Below, piece by piece: positions 1-6,029 of a DNA stretch of 7,621 nt. The notes under the pieces were generated by a model. That model searched no databases. It had not been told where the DNA came from and worked only from the letters and a program-made list of their open reading frames with translations. A program made the position numbers and the translations under genes. Every line of letters starts with the position of its first letter. Within the stretch, counting starts at the first letter, position 1. The stretch covers positions 1 to 7,621 of the forward strand of contig JALVEM010000444.1 in the NCBI GenBank assembly GCA_027030825.1, read 5' to 3'. The stretch is from Thiohalobacter sp. GTDB lineage: Bacteria; Pseudomonadota; Gammaproteobacteria; Thiohalobacterales; Thiohalobacteraceae.

Positions 1-50
1 AACCGCTCGCCCGGAATGACGAAAAGAAAAACCGCTCGCCCGGAATGACG
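1..50 (+). repeat. Tandem half-copies of a palindromic intergenic repeat
   Basis: The 18-mer cgctcgcccggaatgacg occurs at 4-21 and again at 33-50, a 29-base period, with A-rich spacers between and after. Each copy ends in CCGGAATGAC, which matches the right arm of the palindromes described further on, so these look like reiterated half-elements without the left arm. The array may continue beyond the left edge of the window. Confidence 0.8.
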
Positions 51-74
51 GTAGAGAAAAAGATGACCGCCGTC

Positions 75-116
75 GTCCCGGACGAAGCATCGCGAAGCGA
101 TGCGAAGATCCGGGAC
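75..116. repeat. Nested palindromic intergenic repeat (left pair, member 1)
   Basis: Outer arms GTCCCGGA (75-82) and TCCGGGAC (109-116) are exact reverse complements. Inside them GCATCGC (87-93) and GCGATGC (97-103) form a second perfect stem around a GAA loop. The result is a stem within a stem that could fold in RNA or extrude as a cruciform. It resembles REP/BIME-type dispersed elements; the family name is not known to me. Confidence 0.75.
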
Positions 117-164
117 CTCGACAACGAAGCCGCCGTTTCACGCCGCATCGGTTGCCTTTGCGAG

Positions 165-194
165 ATCCCGGCTCTCGCTCCGCTCGGCCGGGAT
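165..194 (-). repeat. Palindromic intergenic repeat (left pair, member 2)
   Basis: Arms ATCCCGGC (165-172) and GCCGGGAT (187-194) are exact reverse complements around a 14-base core. Read on the minus strand the core is cgagcggagcgaga, one base different from the core of the element at 7483-7512, so both belong to one family and lie in opposite orientations at the two ends of the window. The right arm is followed by GAC, giving the recurring CCGGGATGAC end. Confidence 0.8.
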
Positions 195-253
195 GACGGG
201 GAGAAGGACTCGGCCGGGACGGCGGGGAGCAAAAACGCTCGGCCGGAATGGCG
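181..253 (+). repeat. Degenerate tandem half-copies of the same repeat
   Basis: Three related 18-mers start at 181 (cgctcggccgggatgacg), 207 (gactcggccgggacggcg) and 236 (cgctcggccggaatggcg), spaced 26 and 29 bases apart. They resemble the pair at 4-50 and share its period. The first is also the right half of the palindrome at 165-194. This suggests that the 3' half of the element plus a short spacer has been duplicated and has since diverged. Confidence 0.65.
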
Positions 254-269
254 CAAGCACTTCCTCACC

Positions 270-296
270 CCTCACTCCTCACGCCTCACTCCTCAC
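270..296. repeat. Short direct repeat, CCTCACTCCTCAC twice
   Basis: The 13-mer cctcactcctcac is present at 270-282 and 284-296, one base apart (a 14-base period), and is itself built from CTCAC units. It lies between the palindromic repeats and the 3' end of ppsA. It is a simple-sequence tract with no coding signature. Confidence 0.75.
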
Positions 297-301
297 CCAA
301 T

Positions 302-385
302 TTCCGCGTGATTCCGTGGCCATGTCACCCTTTCGTGGGTTTCGGGGTTTTCGTGGCTGACGATCCCCTTCCGTGGATTCGGTGG
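302..385. repeat. Degenerate TTYCGTGG repeat array beyond the ppsA 3' end
   Basis: Near-identical octamers occur at 312-319 (TTCCGTGG), 331-338 (TTTCGTGG), 349-356 (TTTCGTGG), 369-376 (TTCCGTGG) and 378-385 (TTCGGTGG), with a related TTCCGCGTG at 302. Starts are mostly 18-20 bases apart. On the ppsA-sense strand these read CCACGGAA or CCACGAAA. The array begins directly after the ppsA stop, where a terminator might be expected. I see no hairpin plus U-tract there. Confidence 0.6.
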
Positions 386-400
386 ATTCCGCAGCGATCG

Positions 401-2803
401 TCAGCGGCCGAGGCGCCTTTCGACCTCGAGCACGTGGCGGGTGGTGACGAGCACGGTATCGGGATTGAGGCTCATGGAGTCGATGCCGATCTCGACCAGG
501 TATTCGGCCATCTCGGGATAGTCGGAGGGCGCCTGTCCGCAGAGTCCGGAGTGACGGCCATTCCTGCGTGCCCCTTCCACGGCCAGGCGAATCATGGCCT
601 TCACGCCCGGATCGCGCTCGTCGAAGTCGAAGGAGACGATCTCGGAGTCGCGGTCCACGCCCAGCGTGAGCTGGGTGAGGTCGTTGGAGCCGATGGAAAA
701 GCCGTCGAAGTGCTTCGCGAACTCGTCGATGAGAATGACGTTGTTGGGAATCTCGCACATCACGTAGATCTCGAGCCCGTTCTCGCCGCGTCTCAAGCCG
801 TGCGAGGCCATGGCGGCCAGTACCTTCTCTGCCTCCGGCACGCGGCGGCAGAAGGGGATCATCAGAATGACGTTGGTGAGCCCCATCTCCTCGCGCACCC
901 GCTTCATGGCCGCGCATTCCAGTGCGAAGCCCTCGGCATAGGCCGGGTGGGTATAGCGCGCGGCGCCACGGAAGCCGATCATGGGGTTGTCTTCCTCGGG
1001 CTCGAAGTCGCGACCGCCGAGCAGGGCCGCGTATTCGTTGGACTTGAAGTCGGACAGGCGCACCACGACCGGCTTCGGCCAGAAGGCGGCGGCAATGGTG
1101 CCCACGCCCTCGGACAGCTTCTGGATGAAGAAACTCGCGCCGTCCGGATAGCCCTGAAAGAGCGATTCCACCCGGGCGCGAACCTCGGCATCCCGGATCC
1201 GCTCGGGATGCAGCAGCGCCATGGGATGGGCCTTGATGTATTCGTTGATGATGAACTCCAGACGGGCCAGCCCCACGCCGTCGTTGGGCAGAAACGAGGT
1301 GGCGAAGGCGATATCGGGGTTGCCGAGGTTGATCATGATCTTCGTCTTCGGACGCGGCAGGTCCGAGAGGTCGATGCGAACGACCTCGTATTTCAAGGCG
1401 CCACGATAGACCCGACCCTCGTCTCCCCCCGCGCAGGAGACGGTCACCGTCTCGCCATCCGGGATGGTCTCGGTGGCGTTGTCGGTGCCGACCACTGCCG
1501 GAATGCCCAGTTCGCGGGCGACGATGGCGGCGTGACAGGTGCGCCCGCCACGATTGGTGACGATGGCCGCGGCGGTCTTCATGACCGGTTCCCAGTCGGG
1601 CGTGGTGGTATCCGCCACCAGCACCTCGCCGGGCTGGAATTCGGAGAGGTGGGCCACGTCCCGGATGTAGTGCGCCCGCCCTACGGCGATCTTCGCCCCA
1701 ACGGCGTAACCGCGCGCCAGAACCTCGCCCTCCTCCTTCAGCACGTATTGCTCGAGCACGGCCCCCTTCTTCTGCGACTGGACCGTCTCCGGACGGGCCT
1801 GGACCACGTAGAGTTCGCCATCGATGCCGTCCTTGGCCCATTCGATGTCCATCGGGCGGTCCTCGCCGGCCTTCTCGGTGTAGTGCCTTTCGATGAGGAT
1901 GGCGTATTCGGCCAGCTTGAGCACCTCGTCGTCGGTGATGCAGTAACGGCGGCGTTCGGTTTCCGGAACGGGCACGTTGCGCGTGAACTCGCGCGTGCCG
2001 CCCGTGGCATAGACCATCTTGATCTTCTTGCTGCCGAGATGGCGGCGCAGCACGGCACGGTGCCCCCGATCGAACGTGGGCTTGTGCACATAGAACTCGT
2101 CGGGTTCCACGGCCCCCTGCACCACGTTCTCGCCCAGTCCCCAGGCGGCCGTGATGAAGACCACGTCCCGGAAGCCGGTCTCGGTGTCCAGCGTGAACAT
2201 GACGCCGCTGGCGGCCAGGTCGGAGCGCACCATCTTCATGATGCCGACCGAGAGCGCCACCTTGAAGTGGTCGAAGCCGTTGTCGATGCGGTAGTGAATG
2301 GCCCGGTCGGTGAACAGGGAGGCGAAGCAGCGACGCACGGCATCGAGCAGGTGTTCGTCCCCGCGAATGTTGAGATAGGTCTCCTGCTGGCCCGCGAAAC
2401 TGGCGGTGGGCAGATCCTCGGCGGTGGCCGAGGAGCGCACGGCGACGCTCAGATCCTCGCCATATTCCGCCTGCAGCGCATGGTAGGCCTCCAGGATTTC
2501 CTGGCGCAGTGCCTCGGGCAGGGGCGCCCCGTAGATGAGCGCGCGCGCCCGGGCTCCGCGCCGCGCCAGATCCTCGACGTCGTCGGGATCGAGCCCGGCC
2601 ATGAGTTCGCGCAGTTTCGGCCAGACGCCGGCCTGCTCCAGGGTGTCCCGGTAGGCCTGGGCGGTGGTGGCGAAGCCGTTGGGGATCTTCACGCCCAGCG
2701 GCATCAGCTCACGGTACATCTCGCCCAGGGAGGCATTCTTGCCGCCCACGACGGGCACGTCCTCGATGCCCAGCTCCCGAAACCAGCGTATGTATCTTGC
2801 CAT
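401..2803 (-). CDS. ppsA: Phosphoenolpyruvate synthase (pyruvate, water dikinase)
   Basis: This cytoplasmic enzyme converts pyruvate, ATP and water to PEP, AMP and phosphate, the first step of gluconeogenesis from three-carbon substrates. The product is 800 residues, close to the 792 of E. coli PpsA. The N-terminal ATP-grasp domain shows GGKNASLGEM (20-29) and RSSATAEDLP near 123-132. The swivelling domain carries GGRTCHAAIVAREL, with phospho-accepting His424 and the adjacent Thr422 that PpsR-type regulators phosphorylate in this family. The C-terminal PEP/pyruvate barrel carries SGLCGQAPSD with catalytic Cys755. I chose the ATG at 2803 because MARYIRWF matches the family N-terminus; an upstream ATG at 2884 would add 27 unlike residues. 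The ribosome site is weak (GGAG nine bases upstream, plus AGGCAGGG). The gene stands alone: no ppsR lies beside it in this window, although the two are commonly neighbours in gammaproteobacteria. Confidence 0.97.
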   Translation of the reverse strand: MARYIRWFRELGIEDVPVVGGKNASLGEMYRELMPLGVKIPNGFATTAQAYRDTLEQAGVWPKLRELMAGLDPDDVEDLARRGARARALIYGAPLPEALRQEILEAYHALQAEYGEDLSVAVRSSATAEDLPTASFAGQQETYLNIRGDEHLLDAVRRCFASLFTDRAIHYRIDNGFDHFKVALSVGIMKMVRSDLAASGVMFTLDTETGFRDVVFITAAWGLGENVVQGAVEPDEFYVHKPTFDRGHRAVLRRHLGSKKIKMVYATGGTREFTRNVPVPETERRRYCITDDEVLKLAEYAILIERHYTEKAGEDRPMDIEWAKDGIDGELYVVQARPETVQSQKKGAVLEQYVLKEEGEVLARGYAVGAKIAVGRAHYIRDVAHLSEFQPGEVLVADTTTPDWEPVMKTAAAIVTNRGGRTCHAAIVARELGIPAVVGTDNATETIPDGETVTVSCAGGDEGRVYRGALKYEVVRIDLSDLPRPKTKIMINLGNPDIAFATSFLPNDGVGLARLEFIINEYIKAHPMALLHPERIRDAEVRARVESLFQGYPDGASFFIQKLSEGVGTIAAAFWPKPVVVRLSDFKSNEYAALLGGRDFEPEEDNPMIGFRGAARYTHPAYAEGFALECAAMKRVREEMGLTNVILMIPFCRRVPEAEKVLAAMASHGLRRGENGLEIYVMCEIPNNVILIDEFAKHFDGFSIGSNDLTQLTLGVDRDSEIVSFDFDERDPGVKAMIRLAVEGARRNGRHSGLCGQAPSDYPEMAEYLVEIGIDSMSLNPDTVLVTTRHVLEVERRLGR

Positions 2804-2838
2804 CCCTGCCTGCTCCGATTCCGGATCGTGAAGCAGGG

Positions 2839-2867
2839 AATCTATGCCCCATGACGGCAGGAGGCAA
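2839..2867 (-). promoter_or_regulatory. Candidate sigma-70 promoter for ppsA
   Basis: On the minus strand TTGCCT (2867-2862) is followed after 17 bases by TAGATT (2844-2839). Each hexamer matches 4 of 6 consensus positions at ideal spacing. Transcription would begin near 2832, about 29 bases before the ppsA ATG. This is inferred from sequence only, and the hexamers are moderate. Confidence 0.4.
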
Positions 2868-2895
2868 GGGGAACGGCCCCTCATTCCGCCAGGGA

Positions 2896-2909
2896 TTGAT
2901 CGGGATCAG
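2896..2909. promoter_or_regulatory. Candidate FNR/Anr-type operator upstream of ppsA
   Basis: TTGATCGGGATCAG matches the FNR-family consensus TTGAT-N4-ATCAA at 9 of 10 specified positions; the one mismatch is the outermost base. It lies between the ppsA start and the stop of the small gene upstream. Its centre is about 70 bases before the predicted ppsA start site, compatible with class I activation. It could also be a CRP/FNR relative's site (Dnr, Anr) or chance. Confidence 0.4.
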
Positions 2910-2951
2910 TATCGGGCGCGCGATTCCCTTGTTGTGGAAGGGGGCACCGGT

Positions 2952-3113
2952 TCAGTAACTGTAGGCCGCGCCGACGTCCTTCAGGAAGTCGCTGCCGGCG
3001 AAGGGGTTGTCGGGCGCGACGAGCACGGCGACCGCAAAGATGCCCAGGATCGCACCGATACCCACCACGATCAGGGCGATGTCGATGATTTTCTGGCGTT
3101 TCCTGCGATCCAT
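2952..3113 (-). CDS. Small single-pass membrane protein, unknown function (53 residues)
   Basis: The protein begins MDRRKRQKIIDIALIVVGIG and ends DFLKDVGAAYSY. A basic N-terminus (RRKRQK) precedes one hydrophobic helix at about residues 10-33, followed by a short polar tail. This predicts an inner-membrane protein with its N-terminus inside and its C-terminus in the periplasm. GAGGTG lies seven bases before the ATG, a good ribosome site, and an in-frame TGA nine bases upstream excludes a long N-terminal extension. The overlapping longer frame has no such signals. An intrinsic terminator lies just upstream, so the gene probably has its own promoter, which I could not identify convincingly. I do not recognise the family. 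It could be a stress-related or complex-associated small membrane protein; no function is claimed. Confidence 0.7.
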   Translation of the reverse strand: MDRRKRQKIIDIALIVVGIGAILGIFAVAVLVAPDNPFAGSDFLKDVGAAYSY

Positions 3114-3194
3114 GGCCACTCACCTCGCTATGGTTTCCGGGCACCTGTCAGGATTAGCGGCCGGAACCGGTCAAAACTGAAGCGACAAGAAGAA

Positions 3195-3220
3195 GCCTGA
3201 TCAGCAGCTCCTGATCAGGC
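3195..3220 (-). terminator. Intrinsic terminator
   Basis: GCCTGATCAG (3195-3204) and CTGATCAGGC (3211-3220) form a perfect 10-bp stem with a six-base loop. On the minus strand it is followed by TTCTTCTTGT, a U-rich tract; no such tract follows on the plus strand. It lies about 40 bases past the stop of the 143-residue gene and should end that transcript before the 53-residue gene. Confidence 0.85.
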
Positions 3221-3259
3221 GGGGACCCGGACAAGGGGAAAGGTCCCAGGCACGTGTTC

Positions 3260-3691
3260 TCACCAATGCTTGTCGAACGTGATGAAGATTCCGGTACGAG
3301 GCGCACGGGGACCGTTCAGACTGGCGCCCATGTCTCGGGCAGCGCGTTCGGCGTCACGAAAACTGCCCGGTGCCCGCCAGCGCAGCCGCACCACTCCGTC
3401 GCCGGTACGATGCGGGCGATTCAGGTACATCCCGCTGCCGGCCACGAAATCGGCCACGGATTCGTCCGCCAGCCGTTCCTCCACCCAGCGCAGCTGCAGC
3501 CGGCCGGCCAGATCGCGCACGGGAGAAACAGCCATCCGTGCGCCTTCCACGGGCAGGCCGGCAAGTCCTTCGAGTGATGACACGGCAAGGGCTTCCTGGG
3601 CCTGTACCCGCATGGAGATCAGCACGCCCAGCCCGACCACCAGGGCCAGCACGGCGATGAGATCCGGTTTGCGATGCATACGGTAGCGCAT
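3260..3691 (-). CDS. Membrane-anchored or exported protein, unknown function (143 residues)
   Basis: A short basic N-terminus (MRYRMHRK) is followed by a hydrophobic segment at about residues 10-28, then VQA-QEA, a plausible signal peptidase I site after residue 31. The rest (about 32-143) is polar, charged and rich in Arg, Ala and Gly, including LQLRWVEERLADESVADFV and a second VVRLRWRAPG stretch, ending TGIFITFDKHW. The likely location is the periplasm, either anchored or released. The start is well supported: GGAGG (3702-3698) lies six bases before the ATG. An intrinsic terminator follows the stop. The 69-residue gene lies 155 bases upstream on the same strand with no strong terminator between, so co-transcription is possible. 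I do not recognise the family. Confidence 0.75.
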   Translation of the reverse strand: MRYRMHRKPDLIAVLALVVGLGVLISMRVQAQEALAVSSLEGLAGLPVEGARMAVSPVRDLAGRLQLRWVEERLADESVADFVAGSGMYLNRPHRTGDGVVRLRWRAPGSFRDAERAARDMGASLNGPRAPRTGIFITFDKHW

Positions 3692-3846
3692 GACTCACCT
3701 CCCGAGGCTGTCGAAATGACGGCACTCCCTGCCTCTCTGTGCTCTTGCTGCAAGGATCGGACCCTGCGCCCAAACCTTGATGGCAGCTCCCCCGATCTGT
3801 GAACCCGTGCCGCCACGCGCGTGACGGGCTTCGCGAATCAGGCTGG

Positions 3847-4056
3847 TCAATTCCGGGGATAGTCGGGATCGGTCCAGCACCTGGGCAATGGCTCGCCCGA
3901 GGGGAACAGCAGGTCCGACTTGGCGAAATCGACCGGATCCTGCAGCTCCTCGCCGGCATGGAAACGGCCCCGGACGGCGGGACGGAAAGGGTCGAACAGG
4001 GATTCCAGATCGAGGATTTCCACGAGATCCCCGGAATGTCTGTCCTTGAGATACAT
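3847..4056 (-). CDS. Small conserved-looking soluble protein, unknown function (69 residues)
   Basis: The protein begins MYLKDRHSGDLVEILDLESL, continues with FDPFRPAVRGRFHAGEELQD and ends SGEPLPRCWTDPDYPRN. It has no signal peptide or membrane segment and is acidic and compact. Its motifs (SGDLVEILDL, GRFHAGEELQDP, FPSGEPLPRCW) look like a small family I believe recurs in gammaproteobacteria, but I cannot name it securely. I chose the ATG at 4056 because GGGAG (4067-4063) sits six bases upstream; the ATG at 4074 lacks a ribosome site and adds only six residues. The gene is divergent from pgl. Upstream lie a TATATT -10 element and an FNR-type box, so oxygen-responsive expression is plausible. 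Confidence 0.75.
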   Translation of the reverse strand: MYLKDRHSGDLVEILDLESLFDPFRPAVRGRFHAGEELQDPVDFAKSDLLFPSGEPLPRCWTDPDYPRN

Positions 4057-4088
4057 CGCACTCTCCCGTGACATGGACGACTGTTCTC

Positions 4089-4094
4089 AAATAT
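4089..4094 (-). promoter_or_regulatory. Candidate -10 element for the 69-residue gene
   Basis: TATATT reads on the minus strand at 4094-4089 (5 of 6 consensus positions) in otherwise GC-rich DNA. No -35 hexamer is visible at the right distance (CCGAAA occupies 4117-4112), as expected for an activator-dependent promoter. The predicted start is near 4082, giving a leader of about 25 bases that contains the GGGAG ribosome site. Confidence 0.5.
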
Positions 4095-4118
4095 AGCGCG
4101 TGATGGTTGCATTTCGGC

Positions 4119-4132
4119 CTGATCGACATCAA
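4119..4132. promoter_or_regulatory. Candidate FNR/Anr-type operator between the 69-residue gene and pgl
   Basis: CTGATCGACATCAA matches TTGAT-N4-ATCAA at 9 of 10 specified positions, with a single outer mismatch. Its centre lies 34 bases from the centre of the TATATT element; class II FNR promoters have about 32. This geometry favours activation of the minus-strand gene. The box is also 43 bases before the pgl ATG, where it would be too close to act as a normal class II site for pgl but could affect it. Confidence 0.5.
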
Positions 4133-4174
4133 TCTCTCGGGAAATGCCTCCGGCCATGGACCAGGGAGGAACGC

Positions 4175-4933
4175 ATGAACGATCAGGCCCCCGTATCGAC
4201 ACCGGAAATCCTTCCCAGCCGGGCCGAGCTGACGATGCAGGCGGCCCGCCACTGGCTGACCGCCTGCGAGGCGTCGATCGCCGCACGCGACGCCTTCCAC
4301 TGTGCGCTGGCTGGCGGCGGCACGCCGCGCCAGCTCTATCGCTGCCTCGCCACGCCCTGGGCGGCCGACCGTATCGAGTGGTCGCGCGTCTGGCTCTACC
4401 AGAGTGACGAGCGCGTGGTGCCCCCCGAGGATCCCTTGAGCAACTGGGGCATGATCCGCCACGAGCTCCTCGACCGTGTCCCCCTGCCTCCCGACCACGG
4501 CCACCCCATGATCCCGAACGCCGGAGCGGCCGGAGATCCCGAAGGCGCAGCCGCCCGCTACGACGCCCTGCTCCGCACGCGGCTGCCGCAGGCCGAGGAC
4601 GGCGCGCCCGTGTTCGACCTGATCCTGCTCGGCGTGGGCAGCGACGGCCACACCGCCTCCCTGTTTCCCGGCTCGCCTGCGCTCGAGGAACGCAGCCGGT
4701 ATGCGGTGACCGTGGAAACCACGGCCGTCCCGACGCAGCGCATCACGCTGACGCCGCCCGTCATCGAATCCGCGCGGGAGGTGATCTTCCTGGTCGCCGG
4801 CGAGGAAAAGGCGGAGATCGTGGCCCGGCTGTTCTCGGGCGGAGATCCCGACCTGCCGGTCGCCCGCCTCCGCCCCGTCGGCCGGGTCCGGTGGCTGCTG
4901 GATGCGGCTGCTGCCGCCGGACTGTCCGGGTAG
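4175..4933 (+). CDS. pgl: 6-phosphogluconolactonase
   Basis: This cytoplasmic enzyme hydrolyses 6-phosphogluconolactone to 6-phosphogluconate, after glucose-6-phosphate dehydrogenase in the pentose phosphate and Entner-Doudoroff routes. The 252-residue product has the usual length of the DevB/SOL family, which shares the NagB-like fold. Signature motifs are ALAGGGTP (44-51), SDERVVP (77-83) and GVGSDGHTASLFPGS (153-167), the last holding the conserved Asp and His of the active site. The ATG at 4175 is preceded by GGGAGGA four bases upstream; an upstream in-frame ATG at 4100 lacks a ribosome site and would add 25 unrelated residues. It is the first gene of the plus-strand series, with glk four bases downstream. 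The usual partner zwf is not in this window. Confidence 0.95.
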   Translation: MNDQAPVSTPEILPSRAELTMQAARHWLTACEASIAARDAFHCALAGGGTPRQLYRCLATPWAADRIEWSRVWLYQSDERVVPPEDPLSNWGMIRHELLDRVPLPPDHGHPMIPNAGAAGDPEGAAARYDALLRTRLPQAEDGAPVFDLILLGVGSDGHTASLFPGSPALEERSRYAVTVETTAVPTQRITLTPPVIESAREVIFLVAGEEKAEIVARLFSGGDPDLPVARLRPVGRVRWLLDAAAAAGLSG

Positions 4934-4937
4934 CCCC

Positions 4938-5930
4938 GTGACCGCAACGGTCCTTGCAGCCGACATCGGCGGCACGCACACCCGGCTCGCCATCGCTCCC
5001 GCCACGGCCCCGGAGCGACCGCTGCGGGTGCAGGCATACGACAACGCCGACTGGCCGGATTTCGTCTCCCTGTTGGCAGCCTTTCTGGCGGAAAGGCACG
5101 AATCTCCGACCCGGGCCTGCATCGCCGTGGCCGCGCCCGTCGGAACGGGGCAGCGCTGCGTGGAGCTCACCAATCTGTCGTGGCGAATCGACGCGGACGG
5201 CATCAGCGCCCGGCTCTCCGGCGCACCGGTCTGCCTGATCAACGACTTCGCCGCCGTGGCCCACGCCGTGCCCCACCTGGACGACGACAGTCTGGTTTCC
5301 GTGCAACCGGGTCAACCGGACCCGCTGGCCCCCGCCGCCCTCATCGGCGCCGGCACGGGTCTCGGCCAGGCCCTGGTACTCGAGTGCCACGAGACCGGCC
5401 GGCTGCACGTCATGCCCACGGAAGGCGGACACAGTGACTTCGCTCCCCAGACCCGGGAAGACTGGGAACTGCTCGAATACCTGCAGGGATGCTACGGCGC
5501 CCATGTCTCCTGGGAACGGGTGCTCTCCGGCAGCGGCCTGGTGGAGCTCTATCGCTTCCGCTGCGGCGAACATCTGCACCCGGATGTCCGACAGGCGGAA
5601 CGCGAAGGCCGCGACCCGGCACCGGTGATCACCCGCCTGGGCCTGCAGGCCGGCGACAAGACGGCCGAGGCCACCCTGCGCCATTTCGTGCGCCTCTACG
5701 GGGCACAGGCCGGCAATCTCGCGCTCCAGACCCTGTGCCGCCGCGGCCTCTTCATCGCCGGCGGCATCGCCATCCACCTGCTGCCGCTGATCGCATCGGG
5801 CGGCTTTCTCGACGCCTTCCTGGCCAAGGGCCGGTTCCGCAACCTTCTGACGCGGCTGCCGGTACAGGTGATCGTGCACCCCTGGCCCGGACTGCTCGGC
5901 GCGCTGACGGCGGCGGCTGCCTGCGACTGA
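4938..5930 (+). CDS. glk: Glucokinase (bacterial Glk family)
   Basis: It phosphorylates glucose with ATP to glucose-6-phosphate in the cytoplasm. The 330-residue product fits the E. coli type (321 residues). Visible motifs are phosphate-binding DIGGTHTRLA (9-18), LTNLSW (78-82 region), INDFAAVA (101-108) with the likely catalytic Asp103, GAGTGLGQA (137-145), EGGHSDFAP (162-170) of the sugar site, LSGSGL (196-201) and AGGI (274-277). I chose the GTG at 4938 because its N-terminus aligns with E. coli Glk, with DIGG at the same distance from the start. An ATG at 4902 would overlap pgl by 32 bases and add 12 residues. The start lies four bases after the pgl stop with only a weak ribosome site, so translational coupling to pgl is likely. 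Confidence 0.95.
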   Translation: MTATVLAADIGGTHTRLAIAPATAPERPLRVQAYDNADWPDFVSLLAAFLAERHESPTRACIAVAAPVGTGQRCVELTNLSWRIDADGISARLSGAPVCLINDFAAVAHAVPHLDDDSLVSVQPGQPDPLAPAALIGAGTGLGQALVLECHETGRLHVMPTEGGHSDFAPQTREDWELLEYLQGCYGAHVSWERVLSGSGLVELYRFRCGEHLHPDVRQAEREGRDPAPVITRLGLQAGDKTAEATLRHFVRLYGAQAGNLALQTLCRRGLFIAGGIAIHLLPLIASGGFLDAFLAKGRFRNLLTRLPVQVIVHPWPGLLGALTAAAACD

Positions 5931-6029
5931 TCCCGACAGCGGGCAAGGGAACTTTCGGCCGCCCCTCCGAATCCGTATCCTTGGACACAGGTCAACAGCA
6001 AAGCATCGGGACATCCGTTCGTGGAAACC

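Noticed and set aside
1..300. Possible CRISPR array, from regularly spaced repeats at the left end
   Set aside because: The repeats are 18-mers at 26-29 base steps with spacers of about 8-11 bases, imperfect, and clearly related to the palindromic intergenic element. No cas gene is present.
248..2854. 868-codon open frame on the plus strand opposite ppsA
   Set aside because: It is the antisense shadow of a confidently identified PpsA in high-GC DNA. Its His/Gly/Val-rich composition has no family motifs, and its start lies inside repeat DNA.
3126..3180. Minus-strand TTGACC near 3173 as a -35 element for the 53-residue gene
   Set aside because: No acceptable -10 hexamer lies 16-18 bases downstream; TAATCC is only 12 bases away.
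3619..3816. 65-codon minus-strand frame bridging the gap between the 69- and 143-residue genes
   Set aside because: It starts at a GTG without a ribosome site, overlaps the well-supported start of the 143-residue gene in another frame, and has no recognisable features.
3810..3827. Hairpin CCGCCAC-GCGC-GTGACGG just after the 69-residue gene, considered as a terminator
   Set aside because: On the minus strand the stem is seven pairs including a G-U, and no U-tract follows, so it is not convincing as an intrinsic terminator.
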